This document shows, in pieces, positions 24,301-34,999 of a DNA stretch of 64,000 nt. The position numbers and the translations under genes are program-made. The notes beneath the pieces were generated by a model that was not told the origin of the DNA, ran no database searches, and saw only the letters and a list, made by a program, of their open reading frames with translations. This DNA is from Solenopsis invicta (lineage: Eukaryota; Arthropoda; Insecta; Hymenoptera; Formicidae): assembly GCF_016802725.1 (NCBI RefSeq), contig NC_052668.1, forward strand, positions 28,439,675 to 28,503,674, given 5' to 3'. Positions within the stretch are counted from its first letter, which is position 1, and every line of letters begins with the position of its first letter.

Positions 24301-27300
24301 TGATGATGTTGTTAAAACAAATAGTAAAAATAAATAAAATTATAATGCTTAAATAAATAATATATTGTTAAACTTATTTTGATAACAATTTTTTAACAAA
24401 TCACGCCAACTAAAAGCTTTTGAAGATTAAGCTGATAGCATAGAAAATGCATAACATCACATAAGCACAACATAAGACAAATATACCAAATATGATCTTG
24501 TGTTATGATAAAATCATTATGACGATTTTATGTTAGACGTTCATTAGTTTTATGTTATGCCATATGCTATAAGCTTCACTTAGAATAATGATCTTGATAA
24601 CATACGTCAAGATCAAAGTAATCGGAGCTGGACTTGTATATTAATTAATTACCGAAAATTTCAATATTAGAGACAGTTTCAAGTTTTGAGTCTAAAGTTA
24701 ATAATTATCAAATCCTGTACCATTTTGCTTTTTTTGCAGTAGTTCATTAGAAATTAATTTATATTATAAAGATTTACAAATCAGCGTTCATCCACGTGAT
24801 TCTGCAATATAAGTTCAATTGTTAATGTTTAAGGTTGTCAGGCACGTGGTGAAGTAATAAAAGAAGTGCTTTAAATAACAATGCTATGTATTGACGAATG
24901 TCACTTTGTTTACAGAATTTTATATATACTTATATATAGAGGGAAGAAGATGATTGTGATGATATATGTATACAGATTTGAAGACATGCGTACAATTCAA
25001 AAAGCCTACCTGTTACACAGTAGTGTTTCCGTAAAAATAAAGTATTTAAAAAAATTGAACAATGCTTAATTTTTAAAACAAAAATCTCTTCTTAAAAATT
25101 TTCCTTTGATGAAAGATTTATACTCACTCATAGACAATCATACCCCACTTTTCAGTGGCCCTAGCGGTATAATATGGAATAGCAACATGGTCCATTTTCG
25201 GCACACGAACAGTACTATTGGTGAATTTTTCAAGTTCCTGCGTTATCTTTTCGACAATATCGAGAGTATGTGCGGCATGAGAAAGAAGGTGTTTTGGACC
25301 CCATATTTTGATATTACCGTCTAAATTTGAAACATAATCGTAATCAGCAAGCACGAATGCCACTAAATTGGTAGACATAACAGGAGTTGTCTCAAAGTAC
25401 GTCCATAATTTTCCATCGACTTCGTCTATTTCTGATCGCACGGATGGCATATTCGATAATGCTGTATAATTAGGATAGTGCTTGATAGAAAACTTGAAGG
25501 TCGCTTTTATGGCAGGCTCATCCCAACATGGAAATACTTCTCGCGCACTAATTGGTTGTAAATGTGTTACTGCTAACAATCTATAAATTTATTATTTGTT
25601 TCTTTACATTTTAAACATGAGATATTTCTGTGTTGACATATGATATAAAGAAAAATTTTTAATATTAACATAGGTTTTCTAAAGTGACATGCTTTTTTTT
25701 CTCAGATATTAAACTTTATTAACAGTCCTAGTAACAAGTTGCAGAGCAGAATCCGGCAGAACCTGCGTGCACTTAAACGCAGCAAAATTGAGTCAGATGT
25801 GCAAAAGATTATTTTCACTATAGTCCTGCTGACAGTCTGTCAGAAAGATTTGTGCAATGACATATATATGAATTTTGTTTACAGATACTCGCTGCAGAAA
25901 TCGAATTTAATTGAAGCCGATTCTTCCCGCTAATTGGAGTCTGTAAACAGAATGCTGCAATTCTTGCATCAGATATATGCAAGTGTCTTTTGCAAAAATC
26001 TGCCTTACAAAATTTTTCGGAGAACTTGAGCTGAATGAGGAAGCAGATCATAGTATGCAAGAGTCTTGGAGCATTCATGCAGTAAATTGCTAGTAGGGAG
26101 AGGAAAAGAGGGTATATTATATGTACTGCGAACAATACGTTTATCCCCATTATCTCTGTTATTATACTACGAATTTTAATAATTGTTTATAGAATTATTC
26201 ATTTTGTGATTAAACATTTAGTGGTGCTAATATGTCAATGCGCAATAGCTGACAATTATTATAAAGCGTTTAGATTTTTGAGTACTTCTAAACTTTCTAA
26301 GGTATACGTTTTAGCACTTAATCATTTCTAAACTTGAGCGTATTATCACACAAATGCATGTACAGGCAAGTGTTTTTTTTTTTGTTATTTTACTATATAT
26401 TTATTTGTATATATTCTAAGTTATGCAAAGTTATACAAAAACATAATTTTGTTAATATGGCTTTTTAATCAAAATTTTTATATCGAAACATAGTATTTCA
26501 TTAATAAATCGGTTGTCACTCTAAAAGACTGTGTTTCTAAACTTTTTTAAAAAAATAAAAGATAAGACTTTTCACAAAAGTCAACACCCTTAGGATTTTC
26601 TTCTCCTCCGCCCTTCTTCTTGATTTGCATTTACTGTATTAACAATTCGTAAAATAGTGTAAAAGTGAAATATGTACACATCTTTTACAAAAATTAAGAT
26701 AGCGTAATTTTTCTAGCTTTATTTTGAAAGACAATGTAAGATTTACAGTACCGTTTACAGTACATTGGCTTTACATTGGTTAACATTGGCGAAACATTGG
26801 TTATGTTAGAAGTACATTGGCCAATATTTCCCAATAAAAAGCCAATATTGTTCATAAAATTAATTGCACATGTACTTGTAATATTCTTCGCCACTTGTTA
26901 TACAATATTGCATTTACATTGGAAGTGCATTGGCCAAGATTTGTCAATCTAAAGAGAATATTGGCTGTAAAAGAAATATTAATGTGCTGCCGATGTCCTG
27001 CCAATGTTACGAGTCAATAATTGTATTGTAATATTATCAATAGATGAAATAGGTCCATAAATGAAGAAACCTCGATCTACATCTCAATGAGCAAACAATA
27101 TTTTCCAATTATTAAAAAAAAATTTTTTTAATAAAAATTGTTTATATTTAATTTAATTATTGTATTATATTGACATATATTTTCTAATTGCATTCTTACT
27201 CAAACAAATAACAGAAAAATTATTCCAGATACTATTCCGCATTTATGAAATTCGTAAAAAAACTATAATTTTATATTTGTTTATATAAATGATGTGCTTT

Positions 27301-28434
27301 AATTATACACATATTCCATTTTTTTGATAACGTATATTGACCTGATCTACCAGTTATATATACGTATCAGCACAAAGTATTCACAGGTGGTCATCACGAG
27401 GGATTAGTTTGCAGTAATTACACAGGTCAAGCAACGTTCACCGGAGTTGCGACTTGGATGGATGACCGCTTGTGTCCGAAAAAAAATTTGAATAATATTG
27501 CAACTTTAATATTGATTAAACAGTGTTAAAGGTTAAACAGTGTTAACCTTCTAATATTAGACCAATGTTGAAAACCCAATGCACAGCCAATATATAATAT
27601 CGTATTTATATATATTTTTTTTTCAATATTAGACCAATATTGCAACTCCAATATTGGTTAAATAAGGGTCGATATCATACTTTGCAATATTGGACCAATA
27701 TTGAAAATCAATTCACACCCAATAGATTGGGTTTACATTATTTTCCAATATTGGACCAATATTTTGTGCTACTAGGGTACTTCTAAACCGATTAAAAACC
27801 AATTTAAAGTTATACTGTTCTAGATGGATTTGAACTCAAATCTTTGGCATGGAGAGCAAACTCGCAACTCCTTATGCCACATTGTCACTAGATCCGATAT
27901 ACAGGGTGATCCATAATAGTTGGAACAACTATTTACCATGAGAGATGACTTACTGATTTCATTCCATATAAATTACGTAGAGTGCAGTTGGTAAGTCATT
28001 TCTTGTGGTAAATAGTTGTTCCAAATATAATGAATCACCAACCATTATCCTGTATATGGCGGACCAAAATGTAAAACTTTGGGATTTGATCAAATCGTAT
28101 TTCAAGGATTTTTGTGGTAACTTACAATGAATCTGTAATTAAACTTTCAAAGAACGATGGCACTTTAGGGCCGAAATTTGCCCATAACTGTGAATTTTTA
28201 TGTTTTTGGGTCTGCTGAATTCGAATATAAAATTTAAAATTGTCCAAAGTGTAGGGTATTTTATGAAAAATACGATATTTCTACACAAAAACCTAGTTTT
28301 GCGATACATGTTTTCTAATAGTAATTTTGAAATCAAAGACCTCTTTTTTTATGAATTTCTTTAAAAATGGATCTTTTAAATCACAATATCACTAAATCAC
28401 TATATACTTTATAATTATGCATACACACATATTC

Positions 28435-28480
<46 letters not shown>

Positions 28481-31400
28481 ACGAGGTGTGATCAAAAAGT
28501 AAGGTGACTTTTTGAATTTCGCGCGCTTTGTACACTCTAATTTCAAAAATTTTTTTTTGTGTTAGTACACTTGTCACGATCATATATTCACAGTTTTGAC
28601 TATATAGCATGTGTTGTTTTTATGTGAGAGGCATAAAGGTTAGACGCGTGCTCGGCGATTTTTTGCTGTTGAAAATAATGGAGCAGAGAGTTTGTAGTAA
28701 TTTTTGTGTAAAAAATGGTATTAAGTGTTCAAAAACTCTTGAAATGTTGACAGTGGCGTACGGTGAGTCAACTTTGAGCAAGAAAAATGTTTATAAATGG
28801 TATAAGTTATTCCAAGAAGGCCGAGAATATGTTAACGATGAACCTCGCTCTGGACGCCCCAGCACGTCAAAAACCGACGAAAATGTTCAGGAAGTAAAAG
28901 AAATTGTGTTGAAAAATCGTCAAATCACTATTAGAAAAATAGCTGATGATCTTAACATATCGTTTGGCTCATGCCAATCAATTTTAACGGATATTTTGGG
29001 TATGACACGTGTGTCAGCGAAATTCGTTCCAAAACTGCTTAATTTTGATCAAAAGCAACGTCGCATGAACATCGCCCAAGACATGTTGAACGACATCAAT
29101 GATGATCCTGATCTGCTCAAAAGGGTTATAACTGGTGACGAAACATGGGTATATGGTTATGACGTCGAAACCAAAGCCCAATCATCCCAGTGGAAGAGCC
29201 CAGGAGAGCCAAGACCGAAAAAGGCACGCCAAGTTCGTTCGAATGTGAAGGTTTTGCTCACAGTTTTCTTTGATTACCATCAAGAATTCCTACCACAAGG
29301 TCGTACGGTAAACAAGGAGTATTACCTTGAGGTTATGCGGCGTTTGCGTGAATCAATAAGAAAAAAACGTCCGGAAGTGTGGAAAGAAAATTCATGGATT
29401 CTGCACCGTGATAATGCACCTGCGCACACGTCGTTACTAGTGAGTACTTTTTTGGCCAAAAACAATACTATCATCATACTTCAGCCACCGTATTCACCAG
29501 ACTTGGCCCCCTGCGACTTTTTCCTCTTCCCAAAATTGAAAGGACGAAGATTTGCGACGATTGAGGAGATTAAGGCTGCATCGCTGGAGGATCTCAAGGC
29601 AATACCCAAAAGTGCTTTTCAGAAATGTTTTGACGACTGGAAAAAGCGTTGGCACACAATGCATTGTATCAGAGAGGGATTATTTTGAACATAATTTTGG
29701 ATGAATAAATGAATATTTTTTTATAAAAATGAAAAGTCACCTTACTTTTTGATCACATCTCGTATTTATATGCCTGTATATACATAGATACATACAGGGT
29801 ATCCTATTGTATTTTTATTTTTTTATTTTATATTTTTTTAAATTCTTTTTTTATATTTTTTATATTTAAAAAATTTTTTTTAATATTTTTATATTTTTTA
29901 TATATTTTTATTATATTTTATTTTCTTTTTTTTCTTTTTTTTGGTGATATGGTGCTTTAAAAGACCCATTTTTAAAGAAATTCATAAAAAAAGAGGTCTT
30001 TGAGTTCAAAATTACTATTAGAAAACATGTACAGCAAAATTAGGTTTTTGTATAGAAATATCGTATTTTCATAAAGTTCCCTGTACTTTGAACTTTGAAT
30101 TTTAAATTTTATATTCGAATTCAGCAGACCCAAAAACATAAAAATATACCAAATTCAAAATCAGGTTCCTCGTTATGGGCAAATTTCGGTCATAAAGTGC
30201 CATCGTTCTTTAATATGGTGGACAAATGTACTTAATTTTGTTGGGTTTGAGAGTGATATTTGGTCTGCTAGATTAAATCCGCTATTTTGAATTTTGAAAT
30301 CTTAATTACATATTCATAATCTCTGAAAATCTCTAATATAACATGAATTGGATGCTAATTTCATGAAAGGGTTAAAAGGGCATGAAAGGGTTAACGTTAA
30401 ACAGAGGAAAAATAATATTTCTAAAGATACTTTGAATGTTTTTGAACGCAAAAAGATTCTAAACAATGAAAAATTAAATGTATGCAATTTTGTAACAAAA
30501 TATTTTGTATATTTTAACCCTTGTGTGCGCACCCAGTTACCCGGGTGCCCACCGCTGCTCATTTTTGCATATAAGTGGATTAAAAATGAAAATTTTGCTT
30601 TGTATGCCCGGATCGTCGTTATTTATCTCATTTTTAAGCAAATGGTGCATTTGGAGATTAAAAAAAATTTTTTAAGCCTAAATAATCTAGTTTAAATTAT
30701 ATGTCGCGGACGCACCCGGTTACCTGGGTACCCACCATAGAAAAATTCAATTTTGAGTGAACTATTAGTTTTTTTTATTAATTTATTTGATTTATGCACG
30801 TGAAATGAGTCGCGTAATAATAGAATACATGAAAATTTATGTGAAAAACAAAAAAAGAACATTTATTTATTGCATTCTATGCACTTGGCACAAGTTATCG
30901 CATGTTCATCGCAAATAGGCTTATCACATTCGGAGCAGGCTTTTTGTGTTTTCCTTTTCTTCTTAATTGTTTGTTTGTAACAAATATGGCAGGAACCGAT
31001 AACTTTCTTCCTTCCTGACGCATCTCGTTAAACTGACGGACCTGGATCAGCCTCCACTAGATTTACTGGCCGATCGATTACACTTTCAATAGCGATCTTG
31101 GTGCTATAATTTCTCATTATTTGCACGTTATGATATTGATCCTCAATCATTGGCGTTTCAAGTTCTTCGCTCAATTGGCGTAGAAATAGCCGTCGCTGGT
31201 TGGTTTTTTTCGGCACATCTTATTATTTTCATAATAAATGAGGTAGGCAGCGAGTAAGGCAACGTCTAATACGTTGAAAAACATAACTACCGGCCATCTC
31301 AAAGTGCGACGTTGTGTAGTGTATCTACTAATCATTTGGTCCATCGTATCGAAGCCAGCTTTATATTTATTGTAATATGTAATAATATGGAGCTTCTTAG

Positions 31401-34400
31401 CATCATCGTACACAGCCATGTCGGAATGCATCGTTGATATTAGAATAACTGCTTTATTCTTCTTCGGTACGTAGAAGCATAGCGTTACTTTTTCGTGGAA
31501 TCCAAACATAGTAGAGTATATATTCTCTCGATTTATTCGAAGCCATCACGGATCGGAGCTGCTTTGTCTTCTTTTGCGCGTTGCTGGCGTGTATTGGCGT
31601 CAAATCTAATAAAACGCATGATGTTTCGAAAATTATTGAGCCCCATTGCCCCATTGTTCTCTCTTACTTTTGTACGAGCTACAGCAGGTCAATTTATTTA
31701 TAAATGCTTCGGCCTCTCATTTTTTGTTTATTTACTGAGATAAACGTTAAGGAAACCATTTCAATTGCATAAATATTGAAAAAATTGAAAAAAATGAGAG
31801 GTGGGCACCGGGGTACCCGGGTGCGTCCGAATGTTGGTAAAGTTGGGTGCGTACACAAGAGTTAAACTAAACCAATTTTTGAATTTTACTTTTCTTGCCC
31901 ATCATATTATCGTACTTTTGCTTTTTCAGATTATCGATGATGCGTCATATTTTTATAAATCACAGTTTTATAAAATAATGATTTTTTTAATTATTTTAAA
32001 TCGAACAAAATGTTTTTTATAGATTTTTGAATATTAAAACATATTATATCACAAGCCAATTTTCATCAGCACATTAAAGTTCCGAAGTAATTGTAAAATA
32101 TGAAACAATATTATAAAAATTGCTATAGTAATATACGTAATACAACTAATACATAACACTGTCTTACATGTATTATGTTTTCAAAGCTTTATTTTAGTTT
32201 TTGTTATGATATATAATTCATAAATAATGTGGTACGTCACTGTATCGATTATTTTCCTATGATTATTGCAAGAAAGTGATAGATCTAATAAATGTTTAAT
32301 ATGTAATTTAACAATTAGATATGAATCAGAGTACGGATGAAATAATTAAATATTACTGAAAATAATATCAGTTATTTAACATTTTAATCCTTTTGTTTAA
32401 TGTTTCCACGTATACAACTTTTTAAGTTTTAAGTCTTTAGTATATGATAACATGACGATCATTGTGTTCAATTTATGAGTATAAATAGTATAACATAAAT
32501 ATTTATAAAAAAGTATAAAAATTAATAAATTAGCAGGAAATACATTTTCTTTGTTATACAATCTTCTATTCAGTCCTTAATCTTTTATTAGAGTTGTGGT
32601 AACCCGTTAGCGTAATTTGTGTGTACGCTTATTTAAAATTTACACAGATTTAGAGAGATTTGCAATTCAAGGCCTCTTCCAACTGGCCTAAATTAAAAAG
32701 GTCCTTATGGCAAAATATTTTCTGCAGTTTACGATTGCCTTCCGAAATAGCGATAGAATAAAATTAAATGTTTCTCATTGGTCGAATTTGAATTCGGGAC
32801 TTTAGCACACAGAGTACGAGGTGTGTTCAAAAAGTATCGCGAATTTTGTGTTTTTTCAAAAATTATTTATTTATTCATGAATATCTATTTTGTCCCCTTC
32901 AAAGTAATCCCCATGAGATATTATACACTTGTGCCAACGGTTTTTCCAATCTTCGAAGCACTTCAAAAAATCATTTTTTTTTTATCTTGTTCAGCTCCTC
33001 CTTCGATGCCGTCTTTATCTCGTCAAGCGTAGCGTAACGTCGTCCTTTCATGGGCCTCTTCAGTTTAGGGAACAAGAAAAAGTCACAGGGGGCCAGATCT
33101 GGGGAATACGGTGGCTGCGGCATCATTAGTGTGTTGTTTTTGGCCAAAAAGTCGCGCACAAGCAACGATGTGTGAGCAGGGGCGTTATCGTGGTGCAAAA
33201 GCCAATTTTTGTTCTTCCACAAATCCGGGCGTTTCTGGCGGATTGCTTCGCGCAAATTGCGCATAACTTGCAGGTAATATTCCTTATTGACCGTTCTACC
33301 CTGTGGCAAGAACTCATGATGCACCACGCCCCTGCAATCGAAGAAAACTGTCAGCAAAACTTTCACATTCGACCGAACTTGGCGCGCTTTTTTCGGTCTT
33401 GGTTCGTGCGGCAGCTTCCATTGAGATGATTGAGCTTTGATTTCCACGTCATAACCATAAACCCACGATTCGTCACCAGTTATGACCCTCTGGAGCAAAT
33501 TTGGGTCGTCGCGGACAGAGTCCAACATCTCATTAGCAATGTTCATGCGATGCTGTTTTTGGTCGCAATAGAGCAATTTTGGTACGAATTTCGCGGCGAC
33601 CCGTCTCATGCCCAAATCATTGATAAAAATCGAATGGCACGAGCCAATCGATATGTTTAGGTCCTCAGCAACTTCTCTAACGGTGATTCGACGATTGGCC
33701 AATACCATTTTCTCCACTTCATTAATTTTTTCGTCTGTTGTTGAAGTGCTCGGGCGTCCGGCACGCTCTTCGTCGTTCACATCTTCTCGGCCTTCTGAGA
33801 ACATTTTGTACCACCGATAAACGTTGCTTCGGTCCAAGGTAGCTTCTCCGTATGCCACAGTCAACATTCGGAATGCATCCGCGCACTTAATTTCGTTTTT
33901 CACACAAAATTTGATACAGGTTCTTTGATCCATTTTTTTGAATAGGTAAAAATCGAAGACGATCCAAAACACGTGCAAGCAAAGCAGCTGTCAACAATTA
34001 AGTGAACATTCAAAATGGCCGAGCTTGTCGGCATAAGTGAGAGACATGAGTACCAACATAACGCCACAAAAAGATCGAAATTCGAATATACGTAACCCGC
34101 GAAAATTCAAAATTCGCGATACTTTTTGAACACACCTCGTAGATGCACAACTTTTTGAGCCACAATTACTTCTTGTGTCATATAATATGTGTAAATCAAC
34201 AAAATGTTTTCTATTTGCAGTTATTTGCTTCATACTTATGTCATCTTGTTATATTAGCATATAACGTTACATTTGCATAAATTATTATTAATAATTTAAA
34301 TTAATTTTTAAAATGAATACTTACGCCTTGTTTCCTTTGTCGTTAATATAAAGTCTTCTGAACAATCCGCGATTACAATCATCCGGGCGTATCACACCCG

Positions 34401-34854
34401 TAAAAGTAAAATGCAACGTATACGTTACAGGATCCAATAGTTCCTCAAATCTTAATGTCAAAATTTGTGTTTCAACGTTATATAAATGCTGCTTTGGAAC
34501 ATACTCCGATTTAGAATTTACATCTACGCCTTTGCGAATTAGCTTTGTCAGCGATTCGTCTATTGTGAGGTCTAAAACGTGCAATTCGATGTCATTCGTC
34601 GATTCGCGCACTTCAACATCGATGTTCGTTTCGCCATTAGTAGTAAAATTATTATCCACAATATGTGGTATTAGTTTTATATCGTAATGGATGGGCACAA
34701 CATTCTGTCGTAGACGAAATCGATTCTCGTTGACATCATGCACTATTTGATCATTTACTGTTTCATTATCTTGAAGAAAAACGCCTTGGCTGGTGAGAAG
34801 TAATAAGACTGCTGCCAATAAACTTTTGACGATTGTCATTACGTAATTATTCAT
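15353..34854 (-). CDS. Secreted M1 aminopeptidase (aminopeptidase N type), copy B, 11 exons
   Basis: A zinc metallopeptidase that removes N-terminal residues from peptides, probably in gut lumen or haemolymph. Exons on the minus strand: 34325-34854, 25128-25580, 22920-23094, 22693-22849, 21545-21626, 21061-21449, 18764-19038, 17649-17833, 16672-16935, 15561-15630, 15353-15490. All junctions are GT-AG, phases agree, and the sum is 2,718 nt (905 codons plus stop). A signal peptide covers residues ~1-28 (KSLLAAVLLLLTSQGVF). The zinc site is HELAHQWFGNLV at residues 350-361, with E373 completing HEXXH-X18-E. The second half is an ERAP1_C-like helical domain. The exopeptidase motif GAMEN is replaced by RATEK (residues 317-321), Glu kept. 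There is no C-terminal hydrophobic tail, so a GPI anchor is unlikely. The exon-5 donor is weak (GTCAAT). Confidence 0.88.
17102..17298. mobile_element. Solo LTR in an intron of the aminopeptidase gene
   Basis: A 197-bp unit starts TGTTACGTC and ends GGACATAACA, which are inverted. It is flanked by a 4-bp direct repeat ATAC at 17098-17101 and 17299-17302. These are the marks of a Gypsy-type LTR left by recombination. It sits between exons 8 and 9 of copy B. Its ends resemble those of the large Gypsy element, but the interior does not. Confidence 0.75.
20448..20471. repeat. TG dinucleotide microsatellite
   Basis: About twelve TG units within the intron between exons 6 and 7 of copy B. The rest of this intron (19039-21060) is AT-rich, with no other recognisable feature. 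Confidence 0.9.
23473..23926. repeat. Inverted repeat pair, possible decayed MITE
   Basis: 23473-23501 (GTTAAAACCATTGAAC...) and 23898-23926 are inverted copies of 29 bases with one mismatch, about 395 bp apart. The space between holds GC-richer sequence and a short minus-strand open frame that I do not recognise. It lies in the intron between exons 2 and 3 of copy B. No target duplication is clear. Confidence 0.5.
23953..24096. mobile_element. Foldback MITE, 144-bp near-perfect hairpin
   Basis: The two halves are inverted copies: ATTGGGATTTTAAC with GTTAAAATCCCAAT, ATGGCCGCCTCAATAA with TTATTGAGGCGGCCAT, and TGTTCACTACACACTC with its near-complement GAGTGTAGTGTGAACA. The loop is about 6 nt. 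TA lies at each edge (23952-23953 and 24096-24097), consistent with a Tc1/mariner-type TA target. It lies in an intron of the aminopeptidase gene. Confidence 0.75.
25740..26160. other. Unclassified repeat-like segment in intron 1
   Basis: Less AT-rich than its surroundings, with partly inverted motifs (TTTGTTTACAGATAC and GAGTCTGTAAACAGAATG; GCTGCAG and CTGCAA). No coding content is supported. Probably an old transposon fragment; no boundaries found. Confidence 0.3.
26747..27780. mobile_element. Second iteron element, CCAATATTGG palindromes plus 5S-like module
   Basis: Repeated ACATTGG, CCAATATTG and CCAATATTGG motifs fill 26760-26960 and 27490-27765. The middle (27037-27470) matches the core of the element at 4979-5331 plus 11045-11130, including the 5S-like module. 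The right end reads GTGCTACTAGGGTAC, close to GTGCTATTAGGGCTC at the end of the first element. No transposase is visible. The left edge at 26747 is an estimate from a similar GTACC sequence. Confidence 0.6.
27395..27470 (+). repeat. 5S-rRNA-like module, second copy
   Basis: Contains AGGTCAAGCAACG and ACTTGGATGGATGACCG with 5S-like spacing. More diverged than the copy at 11057 (GATGACC for GGTGACC), and it also lacks both 5S ends. Confidence 0.65.
27825..27897 (-). repeat. tRNA-like sequence (tRNA pseudogene or SINE fragment)
   Basis: On the minus strand there is an A-box-like TGGCATAAGGAG, then about 40 nt later a B-box-like GAGTTCAAATCC. Near-complementary ends (TCTAG and CTAGA) suggest an acceptor stem. 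The D and anticodon arms do not pair cleanly, so a working tRNA is not supported. Confidence 0.4.
27899..28062. mobile_element. Small hairpin MITE with CAGGGTGATCCA-type end
   Basis: Inverted arms GGAACAACTATTTACCA and TGGTAAATAGTTGTTCC, plus GATGACTTAC with GTAAGTCATT, form a stem around a ~40-nt loop. The edges (TATACAGGGTGATCC on the left, CCTGTATAT on the right) resemble Tc1/mariner-type ends at a TA target. Confidence 0.6.
28482..29762 (+). mobile_element. mariner element 1, complete ends
   Basis: Inverted ends CGAGGTGTGATCAAAAAGTA and, reversed, ...TTTTTGATCACATCTCG, flanked by TA (28480-28481 and 29763-29764). Length 1,281 bp is normal for mariner. A different subfamily from mariner 2 and 3, whose ends read TGTGTTCAAAAAGTATCGCG. 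Confidence 0.92.
28678..29688 (+). pseudogene. mariner transposase with in-frame deletions and altered C-terminus
   Basis: DD34D transposase for cut-and-paste at TA. The chosen start is ATG 28678, giving 336 codons; the frame is open further upstream but only this ATG matches family starts. The N-terminal half has two helix-turn-helix regions; catalytic Asp residues are in TGDETWVYGYD, HRDNAPAHTS and YSPDLAPCDFF. Compared with mariner 2, about 4 residues are missing before EFLPQGRTVNKEYY and 3 before KGRRFAT, and the last ~13 residues are in a shifted frame. The ORF is otherwise open. It might still be translated, but activity is doubtful. Confidence 0.85.
30518..31861 (-). mobile_element. 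piggyBac-type element, internally deleted
   Basis: Flanked by TTAA (30514-30517 and 31862-31865). The inverted ends read CCCTTGTGTGCGCACCCA and, reversed, CTCTTGTGTACGCACCCA. The uninterrupted paralogous site (TTAA followed by ACTAAACCAA) is at about 2700 in copy A and 41130 in copy C, which confirms the insertion. The length of 1,344 bp is about half that of an autonomous element. Confidence 0.88.
30877..31690 (-). pseudogene. piggyBac-like transposase remnant
   Basis: Minus strand. An N-terminal-half piece (GLNNFRNIMRFIRFD, then RQQRAKEDKAAPIRDGF, about 31545-31660) is followed, after a large deletion, by a DDE-domain piece (31171-31509: ITYYNKYKAGFDTMDQMISR, RTLRWPVVMFFNVLDVALL). Near 30877-31030 comes a cysteine-rich C-terminal domain (CHIC, CSEC, CDEH, CAKC, CIEC). 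A stop at about 31028-31030 separates the last two. The first catalytic Asp region is lost in the deletion, so no activity is expected. Confidence 0.82.
31866..32810. other. Intron-1 block of copy B, non-coding
   Basis: 31866-32560 corresponds, with more divergence, to 2700-3330 plus 11447-11900 in copy A (markers: AGCCAATTTTCA, GTTCCGAA, TACTATAGTAATAT, AAGTGATAGATCT). No gene seen. 32560-32810 is plain AT-rich sequence. Confidence 0.55.
32817..34139 (-). mobile_element. mariner element 2, full length
   Basis: Ends CGAGGTGTGTTCAAAAAGTA, inverted on the other side, with TA at 32815-32816 and 34140-34141. At 1,323 bp it is complete. It lies in the first intron of the aminopeptidase gene, in the gene's own orientation. 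Confidence 0.93.
32876..33933 (-). pseudogene. mariner transposase, one-base frameshift near the C-terminus
   Basis: The transposase reads from ATG 33931-33933. Catalytic Asp residues lie in TGDESWVYGYD, HHDNAPAHTS and YSPDLAPCDFF; HTH regions are present in the first ~120 residues. An A10 run (T10 on the plus strand, 32974-32983) shifts the frame, ending the product at 32971; the family C-terminus continues in another frame to about 32876. Everything before the run is intact, so this is a very recent loss or a homopolymer sequencing error. Nearly identical to mariner 3. Confidence 0.87.
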
Positions 34855-34955
34855 TTAGCGGTTACAACAACTTATAAGACTGACTCTATAAAACTAACGA
34901 AATGACTTGCTCGTTGCATTTAATGTTTGAAAAATTCTATTTATATACCATGTAC
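34855..34955 (-). promoter_or_regulatory. Putative promoter of aminopeptidase copy B
   Basis: A TATA-like TATATAAATAG (minus strand, 34937-34947) lies 83-93 nt upstream of the start codon at 34854. A TCATTT near 34907 and a TCAGTC near 34880 are candidate initiators. Part of this region is duplicated at 35770-35990, where the TATA is altered. Position is inferred from sequence only. Confidence 0.45.
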
Positions 34956-34999
34956 ATGCTTAGTCATAGAAAAACGGTTTAACAAAAATATTATGGCTT

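Larger units (their letters stand above)
28130..30225. repeat. Long inverted repeat enclosing a mariner
   Basis: 28130-28385 and 29950-30215 are inverted copies of roughly 260 bp. Markers are AAAGAACGATGGCACT with AGTGCCATCGTTCTTT, GGGTCTGCTGAATTCGAATA with its complement, and AGACCTCTTTTTTTATGAAT with its complement. Between them lie an AT microsatellite (28437-28476), mariner 1, and a T-rich low-complexity run (29806-29945). It is probably an older DNA element with long terminal repeats into which mariner jumped. Confidence 0.65.

Noticed and set aside
27825..27897. A working tRNA gene
   Set aside because: A and B boxes are recognisable, but D and anticodon stems do not pair properly.
32778..33820. 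Several plus-strand frames of 60-85 codons
   Set aside because: All are antisense to the mariner transposase at 32876-33933.
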